From: Parachlorella kessleri
Lineage: Eukaryota; Chlorophyta; Trebouxiophyceae; Chlorellales; Chlorellaceae
Length of the DNA stretch: 27,350 nucleotides
Assembly: GCA_001598975.1 (NCBI GenBank)
Contig: BBXU01002675.1
Span: forward strand, 1 to 27,350
Direction: 5' to 3'
The position numbers were made by a program, and so were the translations under genes. How positions within the stretch are numbered: position 1 is the first letter of the stretch; each line of letters opens with the position of its first letter. Shown here one piece after another: positions 8,217 to 20,165 of the stretch. Under the pieces are notes generated by a model, which was given only the letters and a program-made list of their open reading frames with translations, was not told where the DNA came from and made no database searches.

Positions 8217-11200
8217 TTATACGCCCTCCACGGTCTCTTGCTTGGTCTTCTGTGTCGACAGCTCCTCCGCATAGGCCACTGCAGCAACCAACCCGCAGGG
8301 GCAACCCATAAGAGACCAGTGGAGGCGCAACCTGCCACTGACACGAATAATAGCCCACCCAGCTATATACACAGGCACTCCCCAAGGCAGGCATTAACAC
8401 AGCTAGCCATCGGTCTCCTGGTATACATTCAATCATACTGCTGTTGCTGCTGCACAGCCTGGGCACCAGCCCCTTGCAGTACTGACCTTGGCCAGGTCGC
8501 CCACGAAGAAAAACTGCATCCAGCCCTGTCACTTCACTAAGATTTACCTCCCACTCTCTTCTCACGCCACCAGCTGCTACTCTTAATGGCAAGGAGTTAA
8601 CAAAAGGTGCCTGTCGGCCTACCTGCGTCGCTGACTTGGGCGTGCACCGCCGAGATGCCGATCTTTTTGATGATCTTGCCTCGCCTCAGAGCCAGCAGCA
8701 CCTGCACCCAAAAACATGTCAACTTCAGACCTTGGCTCCTAGGGAGACAGGAGACAGAGACGGGACCAAGTCGGCAGAAAGCAAACCCTACTGGCACCCC
8801 TGGATTCCCACTACAGGCGCCAGCCCTATCACAAGAAAATGCAGGCCTTCCCTGTGGCATGACTAAGGCAAGGACTCTGCCCAACAGACGCAGCCTGCCA
8901 AGACCTTGCAGAGCTGCAACACTTGCCTGCTTGGTGGGGTTTGCCAATATGAGTGTGATCCCCTTTTCTTTCAAGGTCTTGATAAGGTCAGCAAAGAAGT
9001 GGATGGCAGTGGCATCCAAGTCTGCAGCAGTCACCCAGCAAGTAGCAGCACCGCTCAGCAACCTTCACAAACCAACCATCTCTGCACCAGGTGCAGCTTG
9101 ACGCAACCAGGCAGCAGTTGTGCAGCAAGCAGGTAGCTGAAGCAGCTACTCTTATGAGAATCTCCACCCCAAGCTGTCTTCACATTCATCGCTGGGCAAG
9201 CACAACCCACCAAACAAGCGCGCAGCCCTGGACTATGCCTTCCATCTAAGCAGGGCACGGCCAACTACTATCTGGCAGAGTGAGCAGCAGCTCACCATTG
9301 CAGGCCGCCAGATCTACGATGAGGTACGCCACCCGGGCATGGGTGCTCGCCTCATTCTCATCCAGCTCCTCCAGGATGTGGTCCTTCACATTCTGCGGCA
9401 GAGGTGCACAGAGGGGGTTCGATCACTCGGCTGCACAGCTAGCAGCTGACGGGCCGGCTGCTGCCTGAATGGCAAAGCAGGAGGAGTCCGAGGGTAACAA
9501 GCACCGCATGTGTTGCATCCATCCCGCAAAGAAAAGCAGGCGCACCTCAACGTTGGCATAGTAGAGTGGGGCGTCGATACGCAGGATGAGGATCCCGGGG
9601 TGAGTGGTGAGGCCGGGATACATCTTCACATTCCTGAAATGGGGGACAGGTTTGGAATATCAGTAAATGCTACACTTAGTAAGAAATGAAAAGTATGTTA
9701 CACGACGAACAAGAGAGACGGAGGCGAAGGTTGCGGGGCAGTTTGATTGTTGCACCAGGGGCCAGTGGGGAACAGCAGAGAGTGCACCGCAGTGTCACAT
9801 TCATGCAGCAAAGGAAGCACCATGGGATGTATGTGGCGAGTCTCGTCGGCTCATCACCCTGGCGCAGGGGCGGATACAGCTACCGGCACTGCACACTGGT
9901 GCACATGCCCCGCTAGCCCCAACAAGAGAGTGCCGTGATCATTCTCCTGACCTGTAGGCATTGGAGTCTGGCAGCTTGCCCAGGGTGGCGATGTGAGGGA
10001 AGGTGGTCTTGTAGATCATCAGCACCAGGGAAATGCCCACGCCCACGCCAATGCCAATCTCAACACCCTGCAAACGCCAAGAGACTGGTTAGGTGGCATA
10101 GAGCGCCTGGCCGCCTTGCTGTCACGTCAGGACTGACTGACGGGTAAACAGGACGAGGAAGTCAGTTGTGTGCATCTGATGCTGACAAGCGGATGTCACT
10201 TTGGGTGAGGCACCGCAACACCGCCAATGCAGCAGCGTCCGCCACAGCTTAGGTGATGGCAACTCACCAGGAAGAGCACAAAGAGGAAGACGGCGTTCCA
10301 GACGAGCCAGTCCAGCTTGCTGATCACCCACAGGTGGCACCACTCGCGGAAGTCAAACAGCTGCAACACCCCCACAATGATAATAGCGCCCTGCATGGCA
10401 ACCACATGGTACACCACTGTCAGCTCTGGCTCAAGCTTGTGGGTCCTTGTGGGTGACTCGAGGCTGCTATGCTGGTGGAGCAACCAATAACAAGATGCAC
10501 CGTACCACTTGCGGGGGCACTAGCTGGCCCAACCTAAGCCCACAACAAGGCAGGTTGCCAGCAACTCTCCCCTTGTGCAGCAGTGGGGCTTCTTGGCTGC
10601 ATCCCTACGTTCTGCAGGTCTAGATGGTCTAGATGAACGGCAAGAACGAGCTGCAGCTTGGCCCACCAGAGCTGCAATGATAGAGCACATACGCTAAGAG
10701 TGCCGGGGGAGCCGGTGCCCGACACCGCTGTGGCAATCACTAAACGCAGATGGCATGCACGGCAGTCCCGCAGGCTGACTAAACCCGCTCCTACCTGGAC
10801 GTTGGCGCTCATGTGCGTGAAGACTGGCGTCAGCACCAGCAGGGTGATCATCAGGAGGATGCCGGTGGTGAAGGAGGAGATCTGGGACTTGGCACCGATG
10901 CTGTTCTGGATGGCTGCATTCAAAAAGCACAAGCCAGTGGAGGATCAGCATCACCTACGGCTATTCATGTGCTGTAGAGCTGAGCTGGAGCCTCTGTGTG
11001 AAAGGGCCATCAGGCGCCGCAAGGCCCTAGCCTAGCCTTTGCAGCCGGCTGCTAGGTGCGTTCATGATACCTCCATGGCTGCTCACACTGCCACAGCGGC
11101 AGCCACCAAGGGCCGGGTTCCCTAACAACACTTCCATGCCCACACACTATCTGCCACAACCTTGCATGGGGAGCGCGTGTGGAAGCTTTAAGAGGGTGGC

Positions 11201-14200
11201 CAACCAGGCTTTAGTCAGTCACCCGGGGTTATATATATATATATATATTAAATAAATATATTATTAAATAAATAAATATAAATATAAATATAAATTGCCC
11301 TACTCACCAGAGCGGGAGAAGGAGCCCGTGGTGGTGTAGCAGTTGAAGAAGGCGCCAGCCAGGTTGGCAAATCCGATGGCACGCAGCTCCTGGGTGGGGT
11401 TGAGCCGGTAGTGGTTCTGCTGCGCCAGCGCTCGGGCGATGGAGATGGACTCGCAGACGTCCACCAGGCACACGATGACGGCCAGCACGAGCTGCACAGG
11501 ACAATACAGCATGGCCACCATTCAGACATCATGAAGCGTGCCACCTTGTCGAGGGTGGCCTTGCAGGGTTAGACATGGCAAACAGGAGTTTTCCCCCCTG
11601 CAGGGAAAGCCTGCGCACGGCCAACATGTATGGCCAGCCATGGCAAGCTGCAGGCACAATCTAGACCATCCGGAAGCCTGGGGAGTGGCATGGGTAGGGT
11701 GGCATGGCTTAAACCAGCCCTCTTCCAGAGTGACAGGTACAAGCACTGGGAAGGGCTGCTACTACCACCCACCTGCTTGCCGACGTTGATCAAGGGGAAG
11801 AACCAGCTAGCAGTGAAGTCAGGCATGCCTGCAAGGGGGTAAGCATGGGATAGTGCATTTAGTGCCTAGGGTAGGCTACATACCACCACATGGGGCGAGA
11901 GATAAGCACCAGATAAGGGTTCTTAGACATGCAGTGCCAGCTGGTGGCTCCAGTGAACTCGGCCACCAACTCACCGTCAGGGATCTTGCCGATATCCTTG
12001 ATGAGGGGCTTCTTCTTGGGGCCATGGGGCTGGTACCACTTGAAGATGTTCATCAGGGCAATGGAGATGACGCACACGGTGAGGGGGCCGATGGCACGCA
12101 GCCAGAAGAGGCGCCTGCAGGAGCGCAGCGCAGCGAACAGTAAACGCTGGGAAGCGCAGTGGCTGGCACTGGCGTCGGTGCCTGCTTGGGTAGGATGCGG
12201 GGCGGCAACACACCAGCGTATTTGTGGCAGCCATACAAACAGCTGCCAGCTGAAGCCCCAACGTGCGCGCACAGGATGACTTTGCTCTGTCACTGAGGGG
12301 CTCCAAAAATGGGATGTGGTGCCGACAACCTCTGGCTTGTGATAACGAGCAATGTAAACTCACTTGTAGCGAGAGCCCAGGAACTTGAACAGCATCAGGA
12401 GGAAGATAAAGGCCATGCCCATCACAAACTCCCGCCACCTGCACAGGAACGTCCCCAAGTTGGTTGGCCGCGTGGCAAGGAGATATGACAAAACAAACTG
12501 TGCACCTTATTCGCCTCAACAGCTATAGACAGTGCCCATAAAAGGCACTTGCACGTGTTACTCCCACCAAGCTGTCAAGCAAAAGGCTGTCACGTGGAGA
12601 CCAGTGTAGCCACAAAGCAAGATACGGTTGCCAACCCCCACTCTCTGCTCACTGACACAGCTAGCTTATCTCCGAGTTCATTTCACTATCCCCACTTACT
12701 GGAAGCCACTGATGGCGCCGAAGATGTTGTCAAACTGCTCGATGATCTTATCAGCACGGGGGATGCTGATACCCAGGATGTACTTGACCTGCACACGGGC
12801 AAAGAGGTGGCTACTGAGGGTGGAAGGCGATGGGATGAGAGAGGAGGTACGGATACACTGGGCTGACAGGCGGCTAATCAGGCGTTGCAAACGAGCCAGC
12901 TGCGGACTGCTGACACCTGCATCCCTAACTCAGGCACACATGGTGGGCTAGTACAAAGACCACAACATCAATAGGCTAGATGGGTACACCGCAAGGTTGG
13001 AAGTGAGCTCTGGCAAACACTCACAGCCAGTCCCATTGGCTAGCACTTGCCCGACCTACTGCCACAGACCACGAACAGGGGTCGAGTTGGAAATTTAAGC
13101 CACCATCGACCGACCTGTGAGAGGGCGATGGTGATGCAGGCGCCGCTCATGAATCCGCTGACCACCGTGTGACTGAGGAAGTTAGTCAACCAGCCCAGGC
13201 GCAGCAGGCCCACCCCGGTGTACATCAGACCGGCGATGAAAGCAATCTGCAAGCAGGGGGGCAGCCATGGTTGCAGCACATCTGTTAGCAACCTTCAACA
13301 TTGATGCAAGGGGCAGCTGTCGCAGCCCAGCTGAAGCCAAGGCTCAGCCATTGCCACAAGGCGAGACGACAGCTGAGGCAATGGGGGCGCCACCAAGACA
13401 CCACCCAACCTCTCCTGGTGTGCAAAGGGTCAGTCGGCTCCGAAAACAAGGCCTTTCCCCGGGAGCTTCAGCTGCCCATCCCCCCACAGACCCCCAGGAC
13501 CAGCAACAAGATGACCACATGCGTCTGCACCGACTTCCCACCTGCACTGCAGCTCGGTTGTACTCCTCCTGAGCGGCAGGGTCGGTGGGCTGGTTGGGGT
13601 TCTGGTTGACAAAGTCGAACATCCTGTCGAGGCCGTTGCCCAGAAGCATGGATGTCACGGCCACGGGGCCCACAGCCAGCTGCTTGGAGGAACCAAACAG
13701 AGAGTACACGAGGGGGGGAACGAAGGCGCCGTAGAGACCTGCACAATGAGCGCAAGCCAGGGCAACAGTAAAGCATGGCCCTCTCATGGCTTCTGAAACA
13801 GCCTGGCAGGTTGTGCAACAGTCTCGGAACAGTCCACCAGCGAGCACCGGGGTCATGGTACTAGCAACAATCAATGTTACTTGCAGCCTCAACCGAGATG
13901 TTGCCCAACCGGTTGCCGGTTGGGCAACATGAGATAGAGCAATGGCCACTCACCAAACACCTGGGGGAGGCCCGCAAGGTTGGCATAAGACCTACAAGAG
14001 AAGCAGCAGAGCCTCGAGTCACGAAGCTGCAAGCTAGCCAAGCAAGATATCCGCCTTTGTCACCACCTAGGTCACCTTTGTCACCACCTAGGTCACCACG
14101 CACAAAAAGATGCACGCTGAACAGTACCACTCAAGCCCGGCAGCCAGTTGGGGAAGCTCAGGCCGCGATGCACAGAGCAAAAGACCTGATGGGCAACTTC

Positions 14201-15287
14201 AAACCACGTGGCTAGCAGGTGTTGGTAAGCAGGGCATGACACACCCAGCCAGGCAGCTCACATGCCCTGGGGGATGACCATGGCTCCCACGGACAGACCA
14301 GAAAGGACATCGGTCTGCAAGTCAACCAGGGCGATGGCACATGTTAACGACAATAACACAGGAGCGCTGCTGCAGCTTCCCACAGAATCAAGTATATAAA
14401 CTCAGAGAGTGTCCGCCACCAAAGTGCACGATACAACTCATAGTTCTAGGTGATACTCGTAGGGATCAGGCGCAAACAGAGCCTTGGAGACTGGCTAAAC
14501 AGGAGCATGGCAGGCTCGTCCACACACAACACCAACAAGTTCCACACAAGCGCCGCCGTCCTTGTATCGGGCGGCTGGTCCCCGCCCCATACTCACAATG
14601 AACCAGCCCCTCCAGTTGTAGACACGCAGCCATACTATGCAGGGCAGGAAGTACCCAGCCCTGCAAGTGTCAAGCAACTATGGTCAGTCAAGCTTAGGCA
14701 CCCAGCGCCGGCCGCGGCTACAGGACTAGCCACGGCAAGGAACCAGCAGTGACAATAACTTGTGTCACAAAAGGCAGCGGGTGGCGCGTTCCTACCAGTC
14801 CAGCCAGGTGAAGCCCTCGGTCTCCTTCTTGGTGGGCAGGTAGCTGCAGACATGACATGACACTGTGTCAGGCCCAGGCCAAGGTGGGCTAGGTGCGATT
14901 ACCGGCTCGGAGGCCAGACACTTGCTTCGCTCCAGCGGGACAGGACCTTCGAGCCTGTTACCGTCCCATACTTCTGCTGGCACTGCAGCCTGCTGAGAAG
15001 ATACCCCCAGGCGCCGGTAACGCTTGGGGCTGTTCCCACAACGCATGCAGGGCGTACAGCCCGTCATGACAAGAAGTTAAGAGTTATATAAGCCGGGCAA
15101 CTCACTTCACCCTGGCCTTGTGCACCACGAGCTTGGCGGTCTCCAGCACCCCCCGCTCATCGTCGATGACCTCGTAGCCTCCAGCCTTCTTAGTCCCCAG
15201 GCGGATGTACGACTGGCCGGCGAGTTTCCGGGAGGTCTGCTTAGGGGACGAAGAGGCCTTCGGCGAGTCGCTGGCCTGGGAAGCCAT
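8217..15287 (-). CDS. SULTR: SulP/SULTR-family sulfate transporter with STAS domain
   Basis: Predicted proton-coupled sulfate importer of the SLC26/SulP family, in the plasma membrane or another cell membrane. Minus exons: 15287-15106, 14843-14796, 14660-14597, 14314-14262, 13991-13954, 13738-13542, 13246-13115, 12788-12700, 12438-12364, 12114-11975, 11828-11773, 11491-11308, 10913-10795, 10390-10268, 10067-9952, 9633-9546, 9392-9296, 9021-8927, 8701-8623, 8278-8217; 678 aa, all phases consistent. Family blocks seen: [58 protein letters not shown] and [15 protein letters not shown]. Hydrophobic helices run from about residue 75 to 510; the STAS domain covers about 541-664 ([13 protein letters not shown] onward). 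The hydrophilic N-terminus has no signal peptide. The start has a strong Kozak context (GCCGCCATGGC). Intron 18 has a GC donor (GCAAGT). The last exon, coding for a short charged tail, lies 344 bp beyond the previous one. The gene is divergent from the MARVEL-like gene. Confidence 0.95.
11229..11296. repeat. AT-rich microsatellite in transporter intron 12
   Basis: A (TA)n run followed by repeated AAATA/TAAATA units forms an AT-only stretch close to the donor of exon 12 at 11307. It contrasts strongly with the GC-richer surroundings and has no coding capacity. Confidence 0.9.
13898..13930. repeat. Perfect 15-bp inverted repeat in transporter intron 5
   Basis: Arms 13898-13912 (ATGTTGCCCAACCGG) and 13916-13930 are perfect reverse complements around a three-base loop. 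The hairpin lies upstream, in plus coordinates, of exon 5 (13954-13991), that is in the intron between exons 5 and 6 in gene sense. No function is apparent. Confidence 0.85.
14054..14095. repeat. 21-bp direct tandem repeat, two copies
   Basis: The unit CCTTTGTCACCACCTAGGTCA occurs twice back to back, followed by a partial third copy (CCACG-type end). It lies in the transporter intron between exons 4 and 5. It looks like replication-slippage or tandem-duplication sequence. Confidence 0.85.
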
Positions 15288-15620
15288 GGCGGCGGTGGCT
15301 GTTTGGTGTCGCCACCCACAAACAAGCCACAATATGTAAGAAAGATTGGATGAGAGGCCTTGACTTATGTGACTGGTGGTGGGACCACGCTAATTTGCTG
15401 CTACCACGGGTCGCCAGCTAACAGTTCCAGCAAAACTAGCCGCCTTGCGGGCACCGGCCCTGCTATCTCAGAGCTACCTCTTTCCCTGTTCCTGCAGACG
15501 CTGAGTTGAAGGCAGTGCGAAGCGCCCACAGGAAGCAAGTTTGCGCTCAAGGCGGCGCAGCGTCCTTGCGTGAGCTTTATCCTCAGCCTTTAGGCCCCTC
15601 TTCAGGAGCCTTCCAGCACG
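15288..15620. promoter_or_regulatory. Divergent promoter region, transporter / MARVEL-like gene
   Basis: Only 333 bp separate the start codon of the minus-strand transporter (15287) from that of the plus-strand MARVEL-like gene (15621). The stretch must hold both 5' UTRs and promoters. No TATA box or named motif was recognised. Shared regulation is possible but not shown by the sequence. Confidence 0.55.
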
Positions 15621-17287
15621 ATGGGAGCTCCTCAAATTCGGCAGATAACCCTCGGGCTGGCAGCGGCTCAGGTGAGAGAGAAGTATCGAGCGTCATGTTA
15701 CGTCGGCCTGGTGGCCCTGGTCCTGTACGGACACACAAGGAACCTTGCACCACACGCTCACAGCTCACGCTGACCTTGGCCTTTGTCACCTGCAGATAGC
15801 CTTGGGAGTGATCATCCCTGCAGTTACCTCCACCAAGCTGAACCCTCCTGGCGACTGCTGGCTAAACCTTATGCCAGGCAGTGTGTGCGAGTGAGTGGGT
15901 TGGCAGGGTTTCGGGCCTCACACTTCAAGCAAGAGGAAAGAGGTTCACACTCCCCTGTTCAGTTGCGTGCTGCGGGCTTACTACGTCAGCGGGCAGGGCC
16001 TACAGATGAGCCGTCTATTGTTCGACACGGTCGACCTATAGGGCCTCCTAGCTTCTCCCTTGCAATTTTGTTTGCGGATACTTCTCTGATGTATGCTAGC
16101 CCAGGGTGTGGTGCGGAGCTGTGGGCATCTGCCAGTGGGTGCTCCACCCTGGGAGTCCACGTGTCACTGACAGCTTCGCCTTGCCTGCTTGCAGCTTTGT
16201 CTACAGCACCTCTGGATTCTCTCTGCTCTTCTCTCTTTTGCTGGCCATCCCCACGGTAAGCTGCCTTGTTTAGTGCACCAAAGCATGTGCGCAGGTGCCA
16301 GTGCAGTTCTCCAAAGCACAAAACACGAACAAAGTCCGACTGTCCCTTCGGAAGCCATTAGTGCTCTTACTGGTGTCCCCAAGATTCCAGGTTATGGCTG
16401 TCTCCGTTGCACAGGGTGTCACAGGTGTTCAGCTGCAACCCCTTCACCTGTCAGTCTTGCTTCCCTTGACCATGCAGCTGCTCTTCCATCTGCGGGCTAC
16501 CGGCAAGGACGCTAGTACCCCACTCATTCCCGCAGCCAGCCACCTGGCTCTGTTTGGCGCTTTCTGGTGGATGGTCCTGGCCATCACCATCACAGGTGAG
16601 ACCAAATAGGCACCGCTTTGTTGGTTGTCCAGCAAGGGAAGCAAGATTTAGTATGGGTTCACAGTCATGGGGGACTTGACAGTGAGTAAAGCACTTGAAT
16701 GGAGAGGGCCTGTTCACAGCCTTCATGCCTCGGTTGGTACGCGATGCGACGCGTGAACGCAGTGAGCCTTTCCTTTGCAGCACGCGGCAACCAGGCATCT
16801 GATGCCGGGTATCCCGAGGAGAGTGCTCGTGGTGCTGTCATCGCCTTCTCCTGGATTCAAATGGTGCTTTTCTTGGCGGTGGGCGTCATCGTCATCTTCG
16901 ACAGGTGAGCCTATGCAACCACAGGGATGGGTAGAGTTGCGGCAAGGATGCTGGAAATGTTCTCTGTGCTCAGTGGGTTCTGCGCCCAGTGAGGCAAGCA
17001 GTGTAGGGATAAAACTGGTCTCCCCAGCGAGACCAACATCCGTCGCGCCAGCTCAGCTTCCAGTGCCCCGTGCTTACAACATGCTTGAAGCTGGTGACCC
17101 CGCTGCTAAATTGATTGAACGGAATTAAGCCGCGACCTTACACTCTTGATGTTTTTCCGTCGCCCTGTGTTGCAGGTTCCAGGTGTGGTACGCAAGGCAG
17201 AAGAGCAAGATCCCCGATGACGTCAGCGAAGAGAGCGATGAGGGCTATGCATATACCCGTGCTCATGCCCACACCCCCGTCAGCTGA
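15621..17287 (+). CDS. Four-TM MARVEL-like membrane protein, copy 1
   Basis: Exons: 15621-15671, 15796-15890, 16195-16255, 16478-16595, 16781-16904, 17176-17287; 186 aa, all GT-AG with consistent phases. Four hydrophobic segments: about residues 8-28, 50-69, 91-108 and 127-148. The first loop carries NPPGDCWLN and a second Cys (Cys38, Cys48), which could pair. TM3 contains FWWMVLAITIT and TM4 has AFSWIQMVLFL, resembling MARVEL domains (physins, fungal Nce102), which organise membrane subdomains; this assignment is by pattern only. The C-terminal tail is charged (DDVSEESDEG) and ends YTRAHAHTPVS. I expect both termini in the cytosol. The start ATG is the first codon of a 17-residue exon whose ITLGLA is conserved in copy 2. 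A TGTAA at 17579-17583 is a candidate poly(A) signal. Confidence 0.85.
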
Positions 17288-18512
17288 GCAAGGGGGCCTG
17301 TAAGCACTGTCGCTTGCCTGTATATCTGATGGTGGTAATGGGGATGCTTTCACGGTGTTTGGTCTGTGGAGCCCGGAGCGTGACTACTGGTCAAGGTAGA
17401 TGTAATATTGTTGTGGCTTCCTAGCCCGCGATGGTTAAATGTTATGTTTGCATCATGTCCCGGTGGCGAGCGTGTGAGAAGTGCTCTTTCTCGGACAACC
17501 AACAGCACTGCAAGACACTCTCGGCAATTTCTTGGCAGCGTGCTTCACCATTGACTGGTATAGGGGGTTTGGCTCGGGTGTAAGGCACCGGTGGTAGGTC
17601 TAGCATTGACACTGTAGCCTAATATTCATTGGGTGTGCAAGTCTCCCCATCTCACTGCTTTACTTGAGCCTTGGATGCATCAGCGTGTAATAGGAAAAGT
17701 GAAGTTACTCGGTGGCAGGGGGGTTGGACCATACACACCCGCTCAGCAGGATAGAGATGTCCTGATTGTTCACTGCACAATGCCTGCTGCTGCCCACCCT
17801 GTGCTCAGGACTCCTTACCAATATTGCAGTCGCGGCATGTTCAGTCACCACTTGTGTGGCCCCCTTCTCCCTCCTCTCACTTCTCACACGAGTTCTGCTC
17901 TGCCAGACTTGCCGTTCGCACAGAGTAAGCAGTGGGCAAGCAGCACACAAAATGTACACCTCCTGGGGGTGCAGTAACTGGCTTAGCACAGCTTACCCTG
18001 ATCCCTCCACGGCCGCAGTGCCTACAGGTACATTGAAAGGCTAGGCCACCAGCTTTCTGGCTACCACCGTCCCTCAGCTGCAAGCTTGACCGGTAGAAGG
18101 GCTGGCCAGTGCCGATAGAGGGCAACCGTCTACGCTCAAAAGCTGACCGTATACTGTCCCCCGGTGGCGGCGGGGTAAAGAAAGCCGGAGGTATTATATA
18201 CCTATGTCTTCCTGGTCAGATATTGAAGGTATAGCAAGAAAAATGGGAGCGCAGCGAGTCCCTCAATGTGGATTAAACGGCCGCCGGTATGGCTGTTTGC
18301 TGGTAACTAAAGGCCACCTGGACTTGATCAGCATGACACGCATAGCAGCACCTAGGTACCAGCGTTCCAGCTAACGAAAAGCGGACTGCTGGTGTCATCC
18401 GGAAATGTAAACGCTGCGAAGTTACTTAGGGCTGTACAGTCTATCTCCCTCGCTTCTCACATTCCTGGTTTGCCACCATTAACTCTTCCCTGCTTTTGAA
18501 TATAACGCCACA
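17288..18512. other. Spacer between the tandem MARVEL-like genes
   Basis: No gene is supported in these 1.2 kb. The first part should be the 3' UTR of copy 1: plus-strand TGTAA occurs at 17299-17303, 17401-17405 and 17579-17583. The last is about 290 bases after the stop, similar to the spacing in copy 2. The rest should contain the promoter of copy 2. ATTATATACC at about 18193-18202 is TATA-like but lies some 310 bp before the ATG. Confidence 0.45.
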
Positions 18513-20165
18513 ATGACTAGCCGTAACCGTACTATCACGCTGGGCTTGGCTGTGGCGCAGGCAAGTCTCGGCTTCTCATCATGAGTGCGCACTCTACCCT
18601 TAGCCTTCCAGTCACCCAGCCACCTGCTTGACGTTGTGCTCCTTGACTATAGCCGCCAGGCTCCTTATGGACCCCCTTCGTACGCATGCGAGAGACTGCG
18701 CTCTCCTGGAGTGGGCTACCTGTCTTACTTTGTGTGGAAAGTTTGGTGTCTGCAGATAGTCCTGGCCGTCATAATCGGAGTTGTGACAGCCACAGTGCTG
18801 AACCCTCCTGGCGACTGCTGGTTGAACCTGAACCCAGGAAGCGTTTGCGAGTGAGATGGCCTGCTGGGTACCAAGGGCGTTAAAGGCCACAGCTTGTCAT
18901 GCTGCCCTCACTGCACCACAAGCTGCGCAGGTATGTCTTGCCAAAACTGCGCAGTTGCGTGCCCTGGTCCCATTAAACGGTGCCGCTTCTGCTACACAGT
19001 TTCGTCTACTGTACTGTCGGCTTTTCCCTCCTTTTTTCGCTCATCCTTGCAGTGCCCACGGTAAGTCTCACTGCACCCAAGCCTGCCTGCTGCTCTGCAT
19101 CAGTGCGGGGTGCAAAAGAAGTATGGTGTGGCCGTTGTACACGCTCACATCAAAGCACTTGTTGCTTCTACTGTGGCTTGCCTGCTTGACCTGGGGCCTG
19201 CCTAAGTACTGGTGTAAGGCGTGCCATCATTGTCTCAACGGCTTTGTTTGTGTGTGCAGTGGCTTTTCCACCGGCAAGTGAGGGGCAAGGACCACAACTC
19301 CCCACTCATGCTGGAGGCATGCCAGCTGGCCCTCTTTGCCGCCTTTTGGTGGATGGTCCTGGCAATCACCATCACAGGTGAGGCAGGATTCATGGGGTTT
19401 GCGGCCATCGAGCCCAGAGGCCCGCATGCCTGTTTGCAGTGTATGTGCTTGGCTGGGTTGTTTGACGTGCTTGAGGCCCACCCACTCACCCACGTATGGC
19501 AGTGAGTGAGTGCGGGGACCAGCTACATCCTCTTGGCCCCAAGAAACGCCAAAGGTGTGAACTCTGGTGCAAACTCAGTACCTTGCTTTTGTCGCCGTTT
19601 GCTTGATGCAGCGCGTGGCAAGCAGGCATCTGACGCGGGATATCCTGAAGAGAGTGCCCGAGGGGCAACCATCGCCTTCTCCTGGATTCAGATGGTCGTC
19701 TTCCTTGCTGCTGCCTTGGTGGTGCTCTATGACAGGCAAGCCTGGCGAACTAGCGACCTGGTTGCCGCAGCAGTCACTTGGGTTGCCGCAAGGTGGCCCG
19801 CCTGCTGCCAATCACAGTGGTGCTGCTAACACTGCTTGCTAGGGCCTGCTGCCTTCGGCTTGTGTGGTGCAAGTGGCGTCAGCATTGACCATGCAGCACA
19901 GCAGTTGCAACAGACGCTACACTGCAGAGGTCAAGGCATGCAGCCAGCATATGTCCCTGGGCCACGCCTTACTCTTGGCTTGGGAATTGGGCAAGGGATG
20001 ACAGTGCCTTGTTTCATGCCATGTCTGACCGCGCTGCTGTCAGCTGTGTGCAGGTATGTGCACTATGTGAATCGGGTCCGCAAGGATGATGATGCATCCA
20101 GTGAGACAGCCTCTGAGGCCAACTATGTGTACACACGAGCACTGGCGCACACACCAGTACAGTAG
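18513..20165 (+). CDS. Four-TM MARVEL-like membrane protein, copy 2
   Basis: Exons: 18513-18560, 18756-18850, 19000-19060, 19260-19377, 19612-19735, 20054-20165; 185 aa. Exons 2 to 6 have exactly the same lengths and phases as in copy 1, so the two genes arose by tandem duplication. Conserved blocks: LNPPGDCWLNL with the second Cys, GFSLLFSL, FWWMVLAITITARG, QASDAGYPEESARG, AFSWIQMV and the tail end YTRA.AHTPV. By eye about two thirds of residues are identical. The tail between differs (RVRKDDDASSETASEA). Introns 1 and 5 use GC donors (GCAAGT, GCAAGC), where copy 1 has GT. The ATG has a good context (GCCACAATGAC). The family assignment (MARVEL-like) is by topology and short motifs only; gene reality is well supported by the paralogue. 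Confidence 0.85.

Noticed and set aside
8176..8592. Long minus-strand open frame as C-terminus of the sulfate transporter
   Set aside because: It can be joined in phase at an acceptor near 8505, but its sequence has no SulP similarity. The 8278-8217 exon gives a better match to the end of STAS and a natural stop.
9410..9440. GGTTCGAT resembling a tRNA B box
   Set aside because: No matching CC end, A box or cloverleaf could be drawn; it lies in a transporter intron.
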